Below are positions 9,374 to 19,137 of a DNA stretch of 64,000 nt, piece by piece. Position numbers and translations under genes: made by a program. Under the pieces are notes generated by a model, which worked only from the letters and a program-made list of their open reading frames with translations, was not told the DNA's origin and ran no database searches. The stretch is from Candidatus Aramenus sulfurataquae. Lineage in GTDB: Archaea; Thermoproteota; Thermoprotei_A; Sulfolobales; Sulfolobaceae. Where the stretch lies: NCBI GenBank assembly GCA_000565255.1, contig ASRH01000001.1, forward strand, positions 219,932 through 283,931. The letters run 5' to 3'. Numbering within the stretch: position 1 is the first letter of the stretch; every line of letters begins with the position of its first letter.

Positions 9374-9643
9374 ATGGCTACATTGTACGATAACGAGGCA
9401 AAAATCAAGCAGGCAATCATACTCCTTCAGAAAATAGTCAACGACACCAGCGTCCCGAGGAACATTAGGAGGGCGGCCACTGACGCCATAAGGAACCTAA
9501 AGGACGAAAGCTCTAGCCCCGCCGTGAGGGCCGCCAACGCAATAGGGATATTAGAGGAAATAAGCCAGGACCCCAACATGCCTACACACACTAGGATCTC
9601 CATCTGGAACGTGGTCTCCGTGTTAGAGACCGTAAAGGACTAA
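9374..9643 (+). CDS. UPF0147 family helical protein
   Basis: 89 aa, all-helical, with the family's repeat of short helices ([34 protein letters not shown]). It is highly conserved in archaea, function unknown. Unusually for this genome it has a strong Shine-Dalgarno sequence, GGTGATGAAGTT directly before the ATG, complementary to the 16S 3' end. That indicates a leadered mRNA and supports the start. Confidence 0.88.
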   Translation: MATLYDNEAKIKQAIILLQKIVNDTSVPRNIRRAATDAIRNLKDESSSPAVRAANAIGILEEISQDPNMPTHTRISIWNVVSVLETVKD

Positions 9644-9708
9644 AGTTTTTTCCTCGACGCTTTTGCCTAGGCGTTGAGTTTATTAAGTAACAAGAAATAT
9701 TTTAAGGT

Positions 9709-10593
<885 letters not shown>

Positions 10594-10599
10594 ACGTCG

Positions 10600-10881
10600 T
10601 TATCTGTTTTCCGCCATCTTCCTCATCACGTAAATATTAATGAGATAGAAAGCCAAGACTATTAGCGTAAAGACTACCCCAAGGGCGATCAAGGGCGTTA
10701 TCTGGACTGAGTTGCCGTAGCCGAAGATTATGGGGAATGGGCCTATCAGCACTACCCCACCCACACTGGGCTGAGATGACGCTGTTTGTGGCACAGATGT
10801 AGGCATAGAGGAGAGACTGCCTATTATCACCATCGTTATCCCCAAGAGGATTACTAGAATGCCTATGATGGTTAATCTCAT
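10600..10881 (-). CDS. DUF131 (TIGR00304) family membrane protein
   Basis: 93 aa with two predicted membrane helices (about 4-24 and 62-84). Between them is the family's hallmark GGVVLIGPFPIIFG. These proteins are widespread in archaea with no known function. Probably cotranscribed with the downstream nucleotidyltransferase. Confidence 0.85.
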   Translation of the reverse strand: MRLTIIGILVILLGITMVIIGSLSSMPTSVPQTASSQPSVGGVVLIGPFPIIFGYGNSVQITPLIALGVVFTLIVLAFYLINIYVMRKMAENR

Positions 10882-10923
10882 AACTATCTTTCCTCAACTA
10901 ATACTTATAACGGTGACGCTTAT

Positions 10924-11823
10924 TTGTATTACGGTGGAATAATATCAATATTATCTTCGCAAAAGGAAGAAACCGGAAAAATGGCGGAAAAGCTCGGAAA
11001 ACTACATGAGGACGGCAAGATCAGGATATACTACAGGAGAAACAGCGACTACATAAGGTCAGTGCTTGTGCCCACAGAGTACCCAGAGAGAATACTAACT
11101 GCAGCAGAAGCCCTAAGTCTCTCCTCCTATTCGTTTATCCACGTTCCCCTAGAAGTGAAGTGGGCTGAAGGGGAGTTAGCCTTGCTGGTCGACTCCCTTG
11201 GAGTAAGGGGGGCGTTAATTACCCCTCTGCCAGAGGCAAACGTGAAGAAGCTCTTTAAAGGGACAAGCCTTGAGGACTTTGAAGTACGCCAAGAAGTGAG
11301 GGAAGTAGAAGTAAAGGAAGAGGACAGGGGTTTCGTCTATATTGACAGGGTCTTTGTAGTGAAGGGAGTAGGCGTGGTAGTGACCGGGTTTTCATATACC
11401 CCCGTTAAAGTCCACGACAAATTAAAAGTTCTACCCCAGGGAAAGGAGGTCGAGGTCAAGAGCATCCAAGTGCTTGACGAGGATCAGCAAGAAGTAGGCG
11501 TAGGCGTTAGAATAGGGTTTGCACTAAGAAACGTAAAGGAGGAGGAGCTAAAGGATTCGTTTGCGCTAGTTAAACCTGGGGCTAAGACTCTTAAGGAGTT
11601 CACGGCAAACATAAAGGTGTACCCCTGGTCGAAGGTAGAGGAGAAGAAGTACCACGTAGTAGGTAACGGGGTATCCGCAGTGGCTGAGCTCAAGGTTGAC
11701 GGAGAAAAAGCGACAGTTAAGCTTCCATTTGACGTCCCCGCTTCGAGGAGGTTTGTAGTCATCGACGTCAATGCAAGGCAGGGAAAGCCAAGAGTTGTAG
11801 GTTACCTCGAAGTAGGTAGTTAA
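10924..11823 (+). CDS. EF-Tu/SelB-like protein without a functional GTPase domain
   Basis: 299 aa, TTG start. The N-terminal ~130 residues occupy the place of a G domain but have no P-loop, DxxG or NKxD motif. From about residue 135, strands such as FVYIDRVFVVKGVGVVVTGF and the basic loop after it match EF-Tu domain 2, followed by a domain-3-like barrel. Such EF1A/SelB paralogues occur in Sulfolobales without assigned function. They could act as RNA- or ribosome-binding adaptors (inference). It stands alone between the DUF131 operon (divergent) and tRNA-Gly. Confidence 0.75.
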   Translation: MYYGGIISILSSQKEETGKMAEKLGKLHEDGKIRIYYRRNSDYIRSVLVPTEYPERILTAAEALSLSSYSFIHVPLEVKWAEGELALLVDSLGVRGALITPLPEANVKKLFKGTSLEDFEVRQEVREVEVKEEDRGFVYIDRVFVVKGVGVVVTGFSYTPVKVHDKLKVLPQGKEVEVKSIQVLDEDQQEVGVGVRIGFALRNVKEEELKDSFALVKPGAKTLKEFTANIKVYPWSKVEEKKYHVVGNGVSAVAELKVDGEKATVKLPFDVPASRRFVVIDVNARQGKPRVVGYLEVGS

Positions 11824-11854
11824 AAATATATTCCCTGTTTAGCGAATTTTAATT

Positions 11855-11929
<75 letters not shown>

Positions 11930-12072
11930 TAATTGACACTCCTTGCTGCTATTTTCGATTTAATGTACGTTTCGATCACGTATAGTCTGCCATGTGTTGA
12001 TAATAGCACTACTTTAGATCGTTTAGGCCCTTTCCTCTGTCCTGCGACTAATTTTTAACTCGTAAATCGTAA

Positions 12073-12267
12073 AAAACTGTTCAAGAACTCCCGAAGCCTT
12101 GGATTGACCTTAAAAATTACAAGCAGATAAGGCTAGATGAGGCCAAGTTTAAGACTAATTTGGCTGAGAACTTCCTAGAAGAGGGACTTGTTAGTAACGC
12201 TGCAGGGAAGGCTTTTCAAGCATGGAAGGCGTTGACTCTCTTTTCGCCTTTTACTAAAGCGTTTTAA
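12073..12267 (+). pseudogene. PaREP1-family gene relic
   Basis: An open frame with no start codon at its 5' end encodes a clear fragment of a PaREP1 (HEPN-like) protein: LPKPWIDL, then RLDEAKFKT, then EEGLVSNAAGKAFQAWKAL. Upstream is an in-frame TAA at 12070-12072, and downstream the frame ends after an unrelated tail at 12267. Intact PaREP1 proteins are roughly twice as long, so both ends are missing. The remaining bases of the 11930-12287 gap contain no other feature I can support. Confidence 0.75.
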
Positions 12268-12287
12268 CTTACCAGTATAAAAGGCTA

Positions 12288-12348
12288 CTCAATGATGAGC
12301 AGTGGGTAAATTAGCAGAGGGATGAAGACGGTCTTGAGTGCTGAGTTT
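12288..12348 (+). ncRNA. Candidate C/D box guide sRNA
   Basis: Box C ATGATGA (12292-12298), a degenerate D' CAGA (12315-12318), C' GGGATGA (12319-12325) and D CTGA (12341-12344), with 16- and 15-nt guides, the size of Sulfolobales C/D sRNAs. The D guide (12326-12340) is complementary to the anticodon loop of a generic tRNA-Leu(CAA). The fifth base before D (G12336) would pair with C34, predicting Cm34. TATA-like sequences lie upstream (TTTTAA at 12262, TATAAAA at 12276). The imperfect D' and C' boxes lower certainty. The RNA ends at the last codon of the convergent HerA-like gene. Confidence 0.55.
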
Positions 12349-14099
12349 CAGCTTCCGTTTAATCCCCTTCTGAGCTCCTCTAAGTTGTTGTCGGCAGTGA
12401 AGAAGACAGGCACGTCATGAGGAAGAGCCGCCTTAAAGCTAACTAAAAGCCATTGCCCCACCTCTAGGTCAAGGGTCCTGTCCATTAGGGCGTCGTTTAT
12501 TCCAAAGGTTTCCGCCACTAACTGCCTATCGTAGGGCCTAGGTAGCGTACTAATAAAGTAGGTGTGAAGTTGTTGTAACACGTTGGTATTTAAGTATGCT
12601 AGTCTCTGGGTGCTTATCAAGGCGTGGAGGTGGTACTTCCTGCCGTGCCTCAAGAGCTTCTCAATGGCGTTACTAGAGGACTCGCTCTTGTCCTTCTGCC
12701 TAGTGTCGAAGGGTATGAACTCCTGGGCCTCGTCTATGACGAAGAGCACTGGGGTAGCGGAGTAGAGCCTTTTCCTCCTACTCATCACCTCGTTGATCAG
12801 TGAGGCCACTATTCCCCTAGCCTCATCTATGTTGGGCAATTCGAGGACAAACAGCCTAGATGAAGAAGGAGACGAGTCAAGGACCTCTATTGCGAGCTTC
12901 TCTATGTCGTAGTCCTCTGTCTCTTGAATGGGCTCATTGAAATAAGCCTTCAGCCCCGACAAAAAGGAAAAGATGGTTGCGCTCTCCTTCAGGCCGCTAG
13001 ACCTTGCCTCTTCCTCCACTTGGTCCAGTATCTGCGAGATCGAATCGTCTACTATGTCCTCTTTGCTTAGCTTCTTCTCCCTCATGAAGGAGTCCAACTT
13101 CTTCAGGAGTAACCCGAACAGGGGTTTCTGCGCGAAGGAAGTGTACTTATCGCTTATCTGGGCACTCACCATGGCTAACAGATCCCCGTAAGTCAAGTAC
13201 TGGAACTCTTCAGGGGGCACATAGAGGTGCCTCATCTTCGGATAAACGTCGACGGACGCTTGCCTAATCCTGTCCCTTAGGTCTGCCACCTCCTCAGGTA
13301 TAACATGAGTTCTCAGGAACCTTCTAGCCCCTTCCTCTGGGGTGAGGGCTAGCCTTTCTGTGGTAACCAGCCTCGATTCGTGCTTCAGTAGTTGGTCCAA
13401 CAATAGGACGGCATACTCCATCGAGATGTCCACCACGACGATCTTTACGTCCAAACTGCTCAAAGCCCTTCTTATCAGCAGAGACGTTAAATTGGACTTA
13501 CCTGACCCAGTGAACGCGAACACTCCTATGTGGTAATTTATGGCTCTCCTTAGGTCGACTGTCAGTGGGATGCCCTCACCTATTATCTCACCTATTTTTA
13601 CTCCCTTCTCCTCGCAGACGAACTTCTTGAAGACCTCCTGGTTTAACACATGTACTGTAGAAGCAATCAATGGAGGCACGTAACCCTTCTTGAACTTTAC
13701 ACCACCGTTAACCTCAAGTAAATAACCTATAGGATAAGCGTGCACTTCAATCCAAGCATTTGGGTCTTCGCTCCCCCAGTTCTCCTCCACCCTCCTCATC
13801 ACCTCTTCCCTGATCTCCCTAGGTACTGACTGGTCTAGCTCTAGCATGCCATAGTGCATTGGCAGGAAGTCCACTACTTCGAGTAGTAAATAGGAGTTCT
13901 CCTCCATCGTCTTCACAGCCAAGAGCTTTCCTATGCTAAGCGCCTTCCCTGCTGTGAACGGCATCTCAACCAAAAAACTCCTGAAGCTCACGAAACCCCT
14001 TCCATCAGCGGTCTGCCTAGTTAGTACCTTTACCTCCCTGAGTCTGCCCCTTATTTCCTCAAAAACGCCATCCACTGTTCTTCGCCCTATGCTGTTCAA
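12348..14099 (-). CDS. HerA-family DNA translocase paralogue
   Basis: 583 aa. It has an N-terminal HAS-barrel-like region, Walker A TGSGKSN (about residues 197-203), Walker [11 protein letters not shown] (about 470), and a [15 protein letters not shown] segment, all typical of HerA/FtsK-type ATPases. Canonical HerA works with NurA in end resection beside Mre11-Rad50. This one is followed upstream in the same operon by a NurA-like gene, with a 41-base overlap, but no mre11/rad50 are nearby. So it is probably a second HerA-NurA-type pair. Start uncertain: TTG 14099 or GTG 14075. Confidence 0.85.
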   Translation of the reverse strand: MNSIGRRTVDGVFEEIRGRLREVKVLTRQTADGRGFVSFRSFLVEMPFTAGKALSIGKLLAVKTMEENSYLLLEVVDFLPMHYGMLELDQSVPREIREEVMRRVEENWGSEDPNAWIEVHAYPIGYLLEVNGGVKFKKGYVPPLIASTVHVLNQEVFKKFVCEEKGVKIGEIIGEGIPLTVDLRRAINYHIGVFAFTGSGKSNLTSLLIRRALSSLDVKIVVVDISMEYAVLLLDQLLKHESRLVTTERLALTPEEGARRFLRTHVIPEEVADLRDRIRQASVDVYPKMRHLYVPPEEFQYLTYGDLLAMVSAQISDKYTSFAQKPLFGLLLKKLDSFMREKKLSKEDIVDDSISQILDQVEEEARSSGLKESATIFSFLSGLKAYFNEPIQETEDYDIEKLAIEVLDSSPSSSRLFVLELPNIDEARGIVASLINEVMSRRKRLYSATPVLFVIDEAQEFIPFDTRQKDKSESSSNAIEKLLRHGRKYHLHALISTQRLAYLNTNVLQQLHTYFISTLPRPYDRQLVAETFGINDALMDRTLDLEVGQWLLVSFKAALPHDVPVFFTADNNLEELRRGLNGS

Positions 14100-14748
14100 T
14101 TAAACTCCTAAATTCCCTATATTTTAACGTCTTCCCCACGCCCAGCTCTACGGCCCTTTGCATCCTGTTCCTAAACAGCTTGACTACCTTGTCGGCCACG
14201 AAGAGTGGGTAGTTATAGCCCAACGCCTCTGGTATGGGATAGTTGCCACAAACGTAGAGGAGCGAGAGCACTTCCTCGGAATTCTTGAAGTTTGTCTCTA
14301 CCCTGAAGACCCAGCTAACCCTGTTGAGCTTGAAATAGCCTGTGGTCAGTTCCCCTTCCTTTTCCACCAGGAGCCAAGGGTACTCGTTAAACGTATCGTC
14401 AAGCTGTGCCCTTACCTTTGGGTCGAAGTCCTTCACTATCCCTATGGCGCGCTTAGGGACTGAGTACCCCTTCTCCGCGTCCATGGTCAGCTTCCTGTCC
14501 ATGAGGACTACTTCAGCGTTAGAGGAATTAGCTAGCTCGTACTCAAGCCTCCGCATAGCTTCATCTCCTTGCCCCTCAACGAGATCGTCCTTAACGTCGT
14601 AAGAAGAGAACTTGAGTCTCTCCCCCTCCAGCGTAAAGTCTACCCTGGCCCCAACGACGTAGGAGAGGACCCCCTCCCTCGTGTAAACCTCGTGGAGACT
14701 ACCGTCCACGGCAGCTAGAGATAATTTAAAAGAGTGAACGGAGTTCAT
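14059..14748 (-). CDS. NurA-domain nuclease-like protein
   Basis: 229 aa from the ATG at 14748. The frame runs further upstream, but that extension would lie in the divergent thiR gene. Motifs fit Nur[12 protein letters not shown] with the first catalytic Asp (about residue 15), VVLMDRKLT with a second Asp, and the C-terminal [14 protein letters not shown] that ends many NurA proteins. NurA is a 5'-3' exonuclease/endonuclease driven by HerA. It is translationally coupled to the HerA-like gene by overlap. Divergence from the main NurA is considerable. Confidence 0.75.
   Translation of the reverse strand: MNSVHSFKLSLAAVDGSLHEVYTREGVLSYVVGARVDFTLEGERLKFSSYDVKDDLVEGQGDEAMRRLEYELANSSNAEVVLMDRKLTMDAEKGYSVPKRAIGIVKDFDPKVRAQLDDTFNEYPWLLVEKEGELTTGYFKLNRVSWVFRVETNFKNSEEVLSLLYVCGNYPIPEALGYNYPLFVADKVVKLFRNRMQRAVELGVGKTLKYREFRSLIEQHRAKNSGWRF
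14735..14747. promoter_or_regulatory. Small inverted repeat in the nurA-like/thiR divergent promoter
   Basis: TGAACGGAGTTCA is a perfect inverted repeat with 5-base arms and a 3-base centre. It lies between the thiR TATA-like element (ATAATTTAAA, about 14721-14730) and its TTG start, and touches the ATG of the nurA-like gene. It could be an autoregulatory operator for ThiR, but its sequence differs from the repeat at thi4. Weak evidence. Confidence 0.3.
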
Positions 14749-14755
14749 ATTCAAT

Positions 14756-15700
14756 TTGATAAAATTGGAAACCCCCATATCTCTGATTACTAATGTTCTC
14801 CTGCCGAATATAAGGGCTTTGGAGGCGAAGAGGCTAAGAACCATGAACATAAGCCAGACTAAGATAGCCTCCCTCCTAGGAGTCACTCAACCTGCAGTAA
14901 AGCAGTACTTAGACGTGAAGGAGGAGATATACTCGGAAAAGCTCAGGGAACTTGGCCTCAGCGACAAGGAAATCCAGGAGTTCCTAGACGAGCTTACCGA
15001 AATACTGCTAAAGAACAACGTCAAGGACACCATGTACTTTATGACCATGCAGGGCTTGAAGATGCTGAGCGAGCTTAAGTTCTGTAATTACCATAGGCGC
15101 GTCAACCCAACAATACCCCTGGACTGCAACATATGCGAGTCGTTTTACAGGGAGGACGAAGAGGAGGAGATCTCATTAGCTATATCCATGTTGCAGAACG
15201 AAACAATTGGGCTTCTAATTCCAGAGGTACTTAGTAACATAGCTTTCTCCAAGAGGAACCCCCATGACGTGGCTGACGTGATAGCTGTACCCGGCAGGAT
15301 AGCAAAGGTCAGGGGGTTACCTACTCCAGTATCTAAGCCGATGTGGGGAGGGAGTAGGCACTTGGCAATCATACTCATTCACGTGAACAAGAGGTTCCCC
15401 AAGGTTAGGTCAGTCATGAATATAAAGTTCGATAAAAATGTGTTAGAGGCCATAAAGAGCGTAGGGCTGACATACGTCGAAGTGGGACCAAGAGACTACG
15501 CTAGCGACGAGGAGATAGCTGAGGAAATAGCAAAAACCTACAACGGAGAAGACGCCGTTATACACTTGGGAGGTAAGGGAATCGAGCCGATAACCTACGT
15601 CTTTGGCTCAGGCCCATTAGAGGTAGCGAGAAAGGTAATAAACGTTTCCAGAAGGTATAGGGAGATATTAGAAGGGGAGGTTCAGCCAAAGAACACGTGA
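14756..15700 (+). CDS. thiR: ThiR-type thiamine regulator (HTH plus ThiN domain)
   Basis: 314 aa. The N-terminal part carries a Cro/XRE-like HTH (ISQTKIASLLGVTQPAVKQYL, about 32-52), a middle region has a CNYH...CNIC cysteine cluster, and the C-terminal ~170 residues match the ThiN (thiamine phosphate synthase) fold as fused to ThiD. In archaea this HTH-ThiN architecture is ThiR, which represses thiamine genes and senses a thiamine compound through ThiN. The leaderless TTG start at 14756 has a TATA-like box 27-35 bases upstream. thi4 lies 23 kb away in the same window. Confidence 0.85.
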   Translation: MIKLETPISLITNVLLPNIRALEAKRLRTMNISQTKIASLLGVTQPAVKQYLDVKEEIYSEKLRELGLSDKEIQEFLDELTEILLKNNVKDTMYFMTMQGLKMLSELKFCNYHRRVNPTIPLDCNICESFYREDEEEEISLAISMLQNETIGLLIPEVLSNIAFSKRNPHDVADVIAVPGRIAKVRGLPTPVSKPMWGGSRHLAIILIHVNKRFPKVRSVMNIKFDKNVLEAIKSVGLTYVEVGPRDYASDEEIAEEIAKTYNGEDAVIHLGGKGIEPITYVFGSGPLEVARKVINVSRRYREILEGEVQPKNT

Positions 15701-15705
15701 GCTAT

Positions 15706-18180
15706 TTAGCTGGATAAAAGCCTCCTAACCCTAGGCCACCAGTTGTACTTCTTGAGCACTGCCATGATTGCCGGTACAAAGATGGGTCTCACCACGAACG
15801 TGTCGAAGAGCACTGAGAAGCCCACGGCAAAGCCTATCTCCTGCAGGAACTTCATGTTAGTGAACACGAGGGAGAAGAAGGCACCCGAGAGTATAAGGCC
15901 CGCTGCAGTTACCACTAAGCCAGTGTTCTTTACCCCCGAGACTATCCTTTCCTCTTCCTCTCCCCTTTCCTCCACTATCCTCAAGATAATGAACATGTCG
16001 TAGTCTATTCCAAGGCTAAAGAGCAGGGCGAACACTATTAAGGGCGACAGCCAATAGGGACTATGGAACACCGCATCCATTACGGCCACCCCTACTAGGG
16101 AGCTGACCAGGAGGGTCAAGCTTAGCCTTATTGGGACTATCGCAGAGCCTAGTACCAGGAAGAGGTACAAGGTTATGAGACCTATTGTGAGAGGCAAGAC
16201 CTCGGAGTAGTAAATGGAGACGGTGTTGTCTACTATGTCTATCCTTTGGGCGTTGCTTCCCCCCACCATGTAGCCTTGGTTTATGAGCTCCCTTGTCAAG
16301 TTTATTGCCCCTTGGCTAAACACTGGGTAAGGTATGTAAACCTCAACTAGAGTGTAGTTATGACTGTAGAAGCCCTCCACGTATTCGCTCTTGTTAAGGA
16401 CTTTCTTGCCTATAGAGAAGGGACTGTAGACTAGTCCTCCCTCGGAGATTACCTTCTTGGCCAGAGCTACGACCTCTCCGTAGGTAGAGTTAGGATTCCC
16501 CTTTATTATCACATAGTCAACGCTGTAGTTGAAGAGCGACCCCAGTTGTCCTAGACCCCTAACTGAAGACGAGTAGCTTGGGACGATCTCGTTCACGTCC
16601 ACGTTGCTGGGATGAGTAGCGAAGATAAAGTAAGAGAACAGGGCTAAGGCTAGCATCGCTGATACAACTACCGCCTTCTTGGATATGGCGTGCCTAGCCG
16701 CGCTCTCCAAGTACTTTTGCCTAGTATCAGTGGGGTTGGGCACCTCCCTCCTAGGGAAGCCCAACACCCTCTGGGGGATTACCATCAACGCGGTATAGTT
16801 GAACATGACTGCGGGAACTATGGAGGACACTGACGCTACTATTAACGCCTCCCCTATGTTCCTTAATAGAGGGGATGATGAGATTACAAAGGAGGCAAAG
16901 CCTATTGTTATGCTTATCCCGCTAAAGATCGCACCTCTACCCGCTGTCCTAAACGCGGTCTTCAGCGGGTCTTTCGCTCCTTTCCTTATCTCCTCAAAGT
17001 AACGGTAGACGAAGAGGATGGAGTAGTCAACGGTTATTCCAAATACAATGGGAGGGATTACCAGCCCAGAGATGTAGTAAACTTGGTAGCCGAAGAGCGT
17101 CATGATGTGCAGAATTCCGTAAGCTAAAACCACCCCGATTACTGCAGAAGTGATGAGCAATAGTATGGGCACTAGGGAGCGCAACAAGGCTATGAGGAGA
17201 GCCCCCACCAGCAGAACTGTCACTACGTCTATAATCTCCAAGTTACCTTGAGTGTAATAGGCAGACTGGGCGTAGATGGCCAAGTGGCCAGTTACAGACC
17301 CGTTAACGTGCTGTATGAACTCCTCTACTGAAGTCAAGCTCTCGTTTTTCGGAACCTCAACTATGAAGAGCCACTGGTTGCCCCTGTGGAAGTTGGATAT
17401 CGAAATTGGCGGAGGGGGTAACTCCTTCTCTACCTCGCTTACCGCAAACTGCTCCGGGTCTATTAACGCCTCGTTTGGGACGAGCTTACCAGTGAGCAGG
17501 TAGACTAGGTAAGAGTAGTTGTTGAAGGACGATAACGCATTGTAAGCATGGGAAAAATTACTATAGTTACTAAAGGAGAAGAGCAATAGGTATGGGTCCT
17601 TGAACACGAAGAGCCCAGCTTTCCTAGAAGCGTTGAGCTGTGAGTATCCCTCATCCAGTAACCTTTGGTATACCAGGCTGAAGGTTTGTGCATCTGCGGA
17701 ATTAGAGTGGAAACTCCCTGTAGGTATGCCGTAGGTAACGTTGAGCTGATACTCGAAGTAAGTGAAGTTGTCTAGGAGGAGCTGTCTCTCCCCGCTCAAG
17801 TTCAAGTAAAGTTGATGAAGAGGCTCCAGAGACGAGGTGATGTTCTCTACTTCATGGGAGACATCTTTTAGATAGGTCTTGTTTGCCTGTTCCACGTACT
17901 CGTAAGGCGTTATTAGAACGTAGTTCTGGAGGTACTTCAAGTTTGACTTAATCTCTTCGTAGCTCTGGTTGTACGTTCCGTTTACTATTACGTAGATGCT
18001 TGAGTTTTCCCCTAGCTTAAAGTACTGTGAGACGATGTAGTCTACCACGACGCTCTGGTACTCCTTTCCTAGAAATGGTGAGTCGCTGTACACGAAGTCC
18101 TTCTGTATGTTAAGCGCGAAAGGGACTAGGACAACTAGAAGGACTATCCAAGGGACGAGTAAAAGTGGTTTGGAGCTCAC
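15706..18180 (-). CDS. RND-superfamily exporter (MMPL type)
   Basis: 824 aa, GTG start with an A/T-rich TATA-like element about 25 bases upstream. One N-terminal TM helix, a large extracellular domain (about 30-300) rich in N-glycosylation-type N-x-S/T sites, five or six TM helices, a second external domain, and the final TM cluster. The FGITVDYSILFVYRYFEE and FSLGIDYDMFIILRI segments are the paired TM4/TM10 motifs with the proton-relay Asp residues. Probably a proton-driven exporter of lipid or hydrophobic compounds at the cell membrane; substrate unknown. Confidence 0.92.
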   Translation of the reverse strand: MSSKPLLLVPWIVLLVVLVPFALNIQKDFVYSDSPFLGKEYQSVVVDYIVSQYFKLGENSSIYVIVNGTYNQSYEEIKSNLKYLQNYVLITPYEYVEQANKTYLKDVSHEVENITSSLEPLHQLYLNLSGERQLLLDNFTYFEYQLNVTYGIPTGSFHSNSADAQTFSLVYQRLLDEGYSQLNASRKAGLFVFKDPYLLLFSFSNYSNFSHAYNALSSFNNYSYLVYLLTGKLVPNEALIDPEQFAVSEVEKELPPPPISISNFHRGNQWLFIVEVPKNESLTSVEEFIQHVNGSVTGHLAIYAQSAYYTQGNLEIIDVVTVLLVGALLIALLRSLVPILLLITSAVIGVVLAYGILHIMTLFGYQVYYISGLVIPPIVFGITVDYSILFVYRYFEEIRKGAKDPLKTAFRTAGRGAIFSGISITIGFASFVISSSPLLRNIGEALIVASVSSIVPAVMFNYTALMVIPQRVLGFPRREVPNPTDTRQKYLESAARHAISKKAVVVSAMLALALFSYFIFATHPSNVDVNEIVPSYSSSVRGLGQLGSLFNYSVDYVIIKGNPNSTYGEVVALAKKVISEGGLVYSPFSIGKKVLNKSEYVEGFYSHNYTLVEVYIPYPVFSQGAINLTRELINQGYMVGGSNAQRIDIVDNTVSIYYSEVLPLTIGLITLYLFLVLGSAIVPIRLSLTLLVSSLVGVAVMDAVFHSPYWLSPLIVFALLFSLGIDYDMFIILRIVEERGEEEERIVSGVKNTGLVVTAAGLILSGAFFSLVFTNMKFLQEIGFAVGFSVLFDTFVVRPIFVPAIMAVLKKYNWWPRVRRLLSS

Positions 18181-18272
18181 GAGTATAATTGATAATAGCT
18201 TTGCTAAAATCGTTTGGGAAATACCAATTTTACGACTGGAACCTATTTATCTCATGAAGGAGGAAATTACTT

Positions 18273-18431
18273 ATGTCGTCTCTAAAAGATGCCCTTAAAC
18301 TACTTGAGGAAGTGGAGAAGATCGTAAGCTCCACCAAACCTACGGCGGAGGACAAGAGGGTAATTAACGAGATCATTGCTAAAAACATGAAAATAGAGGC
18401 AGAGATATACTCCATGTACTTGAAAATGTAA
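18273..18431 (+). CDS. Small hypothetical protein, 52 aa
   Basis: A short ORF with ATG at 18273 encoding a charged, helical protein (MSSLKDALKLLEEVEKIVSS at the start). It is preceded by a good Shine-Dalgarno GGAGG (18259-18263) at 9-base spacing and by a TATTTAT-like element at 18244. It lies alone between the divergent RND exporter and the next gene. Strong signals for translation, but no recognised family. Confidence 0.55.
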   Translation: MSSLKDALKLLEEVEKIVSSTKPTAEDKRVINEIIAKNMKIEAEIYSMYLKM

Positions 18432-18491
18432 AGTCTTTTTCTTCATTATAGAAAATGCTTATAAACGTCTGTTTGAAACTTTTCTTTTAGA

Positions 18492-19109
18492 ATGTTTGAG
18501 ATATTCGTAGATATGATAGTCAACTCAGAAGAAAAGGTAATAACTGACGATGGACACCTAGTTGTGTTCTCCAAGGGTATGGCCGAGGAACTGAGGAACT
18601 TGGGAATAGGGAGCAGGGCTTTCGCAAACTGGGTCGCTGCACACTTCGAGGAGAAGGTCACTAGCTACTCAGTGTATTATAAGAGGTTGAACGTTCCGGA
18701 GGGACCAGAGGTGTTCTCTAGGGTGTTCGAATTTTGGGTCGACTTCCCCAATTATCAAACTAGGCTCTTCGCGGTCATAAGCAACTTCAAGGACGTCAGC
18801 AAGGTGACCCTAATAGACTCGAAATTGATAAACGTGGAGGTGGAGAACGTCATGAACGACGTCCATAAGTATAAGGACGCTCTGATAACTATGCCATTCC
18901 TCTACAAGTTCCTGGTTTTCGAGGCATTCAACGCCTTTAGAAAGATGAAGGAACTGAGGTTTGAGGGGTTGGTTAGAGCAAAGCAGAGTGACTACCTGCT
19001 TGCGGTCAACAAAGACCTTAACGCGGTCATATGGAAAGTGGACTCCACCAGCTTGAAGTACGTGAACGACTTTGAGAACGAAAACTTGGGCGTGGGTAGT
19101 ATTTTATAG
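18492..19109 (+). CDS. Hypothetical protein, 205 aa
   Basis: Soluble, mixed alpha/beta protein with no signal peptide or membrane segment and no motif I recognise. Composition and codon use match the neighbours. The CTTATAAA element at 18459-18466 lies about 30 bases before the ATG and supports the start. Only 28 bases separate it from the S2P-like protease gene, so coexpression is possible. Confidence 0.6.
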   Translation: MFEIFVDMIVNSEEKVITDDGHLVVFSKGMAEELRNLGIGSRAFANWVAAHFEEKVTSYSVYYKRLNVPEGPEVFSRVFEFWVDFPNYQTRLFAVISNFKDVSKVTLIDSKLINVEVENVMNDVHKYKDALITMPFLYKFLVFEAFNAFRKMKELRFEGLVRAKQSDYLLAVNKDLNAVIWKVDSTSLKYVNDFENENLGVGSIL

Positions 19110-19137
19110 CTGAGAATCCATACATTTATGACCAATT

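Noticed and set aside
9644..9700. Hairpin CGACGC...GCGTTG after the UPF0147 gene as a terminator
   Set aside because: The stem is short with G-T pairs and not followed by a T run; Sulfolobales terminators do not depend on hairpins.
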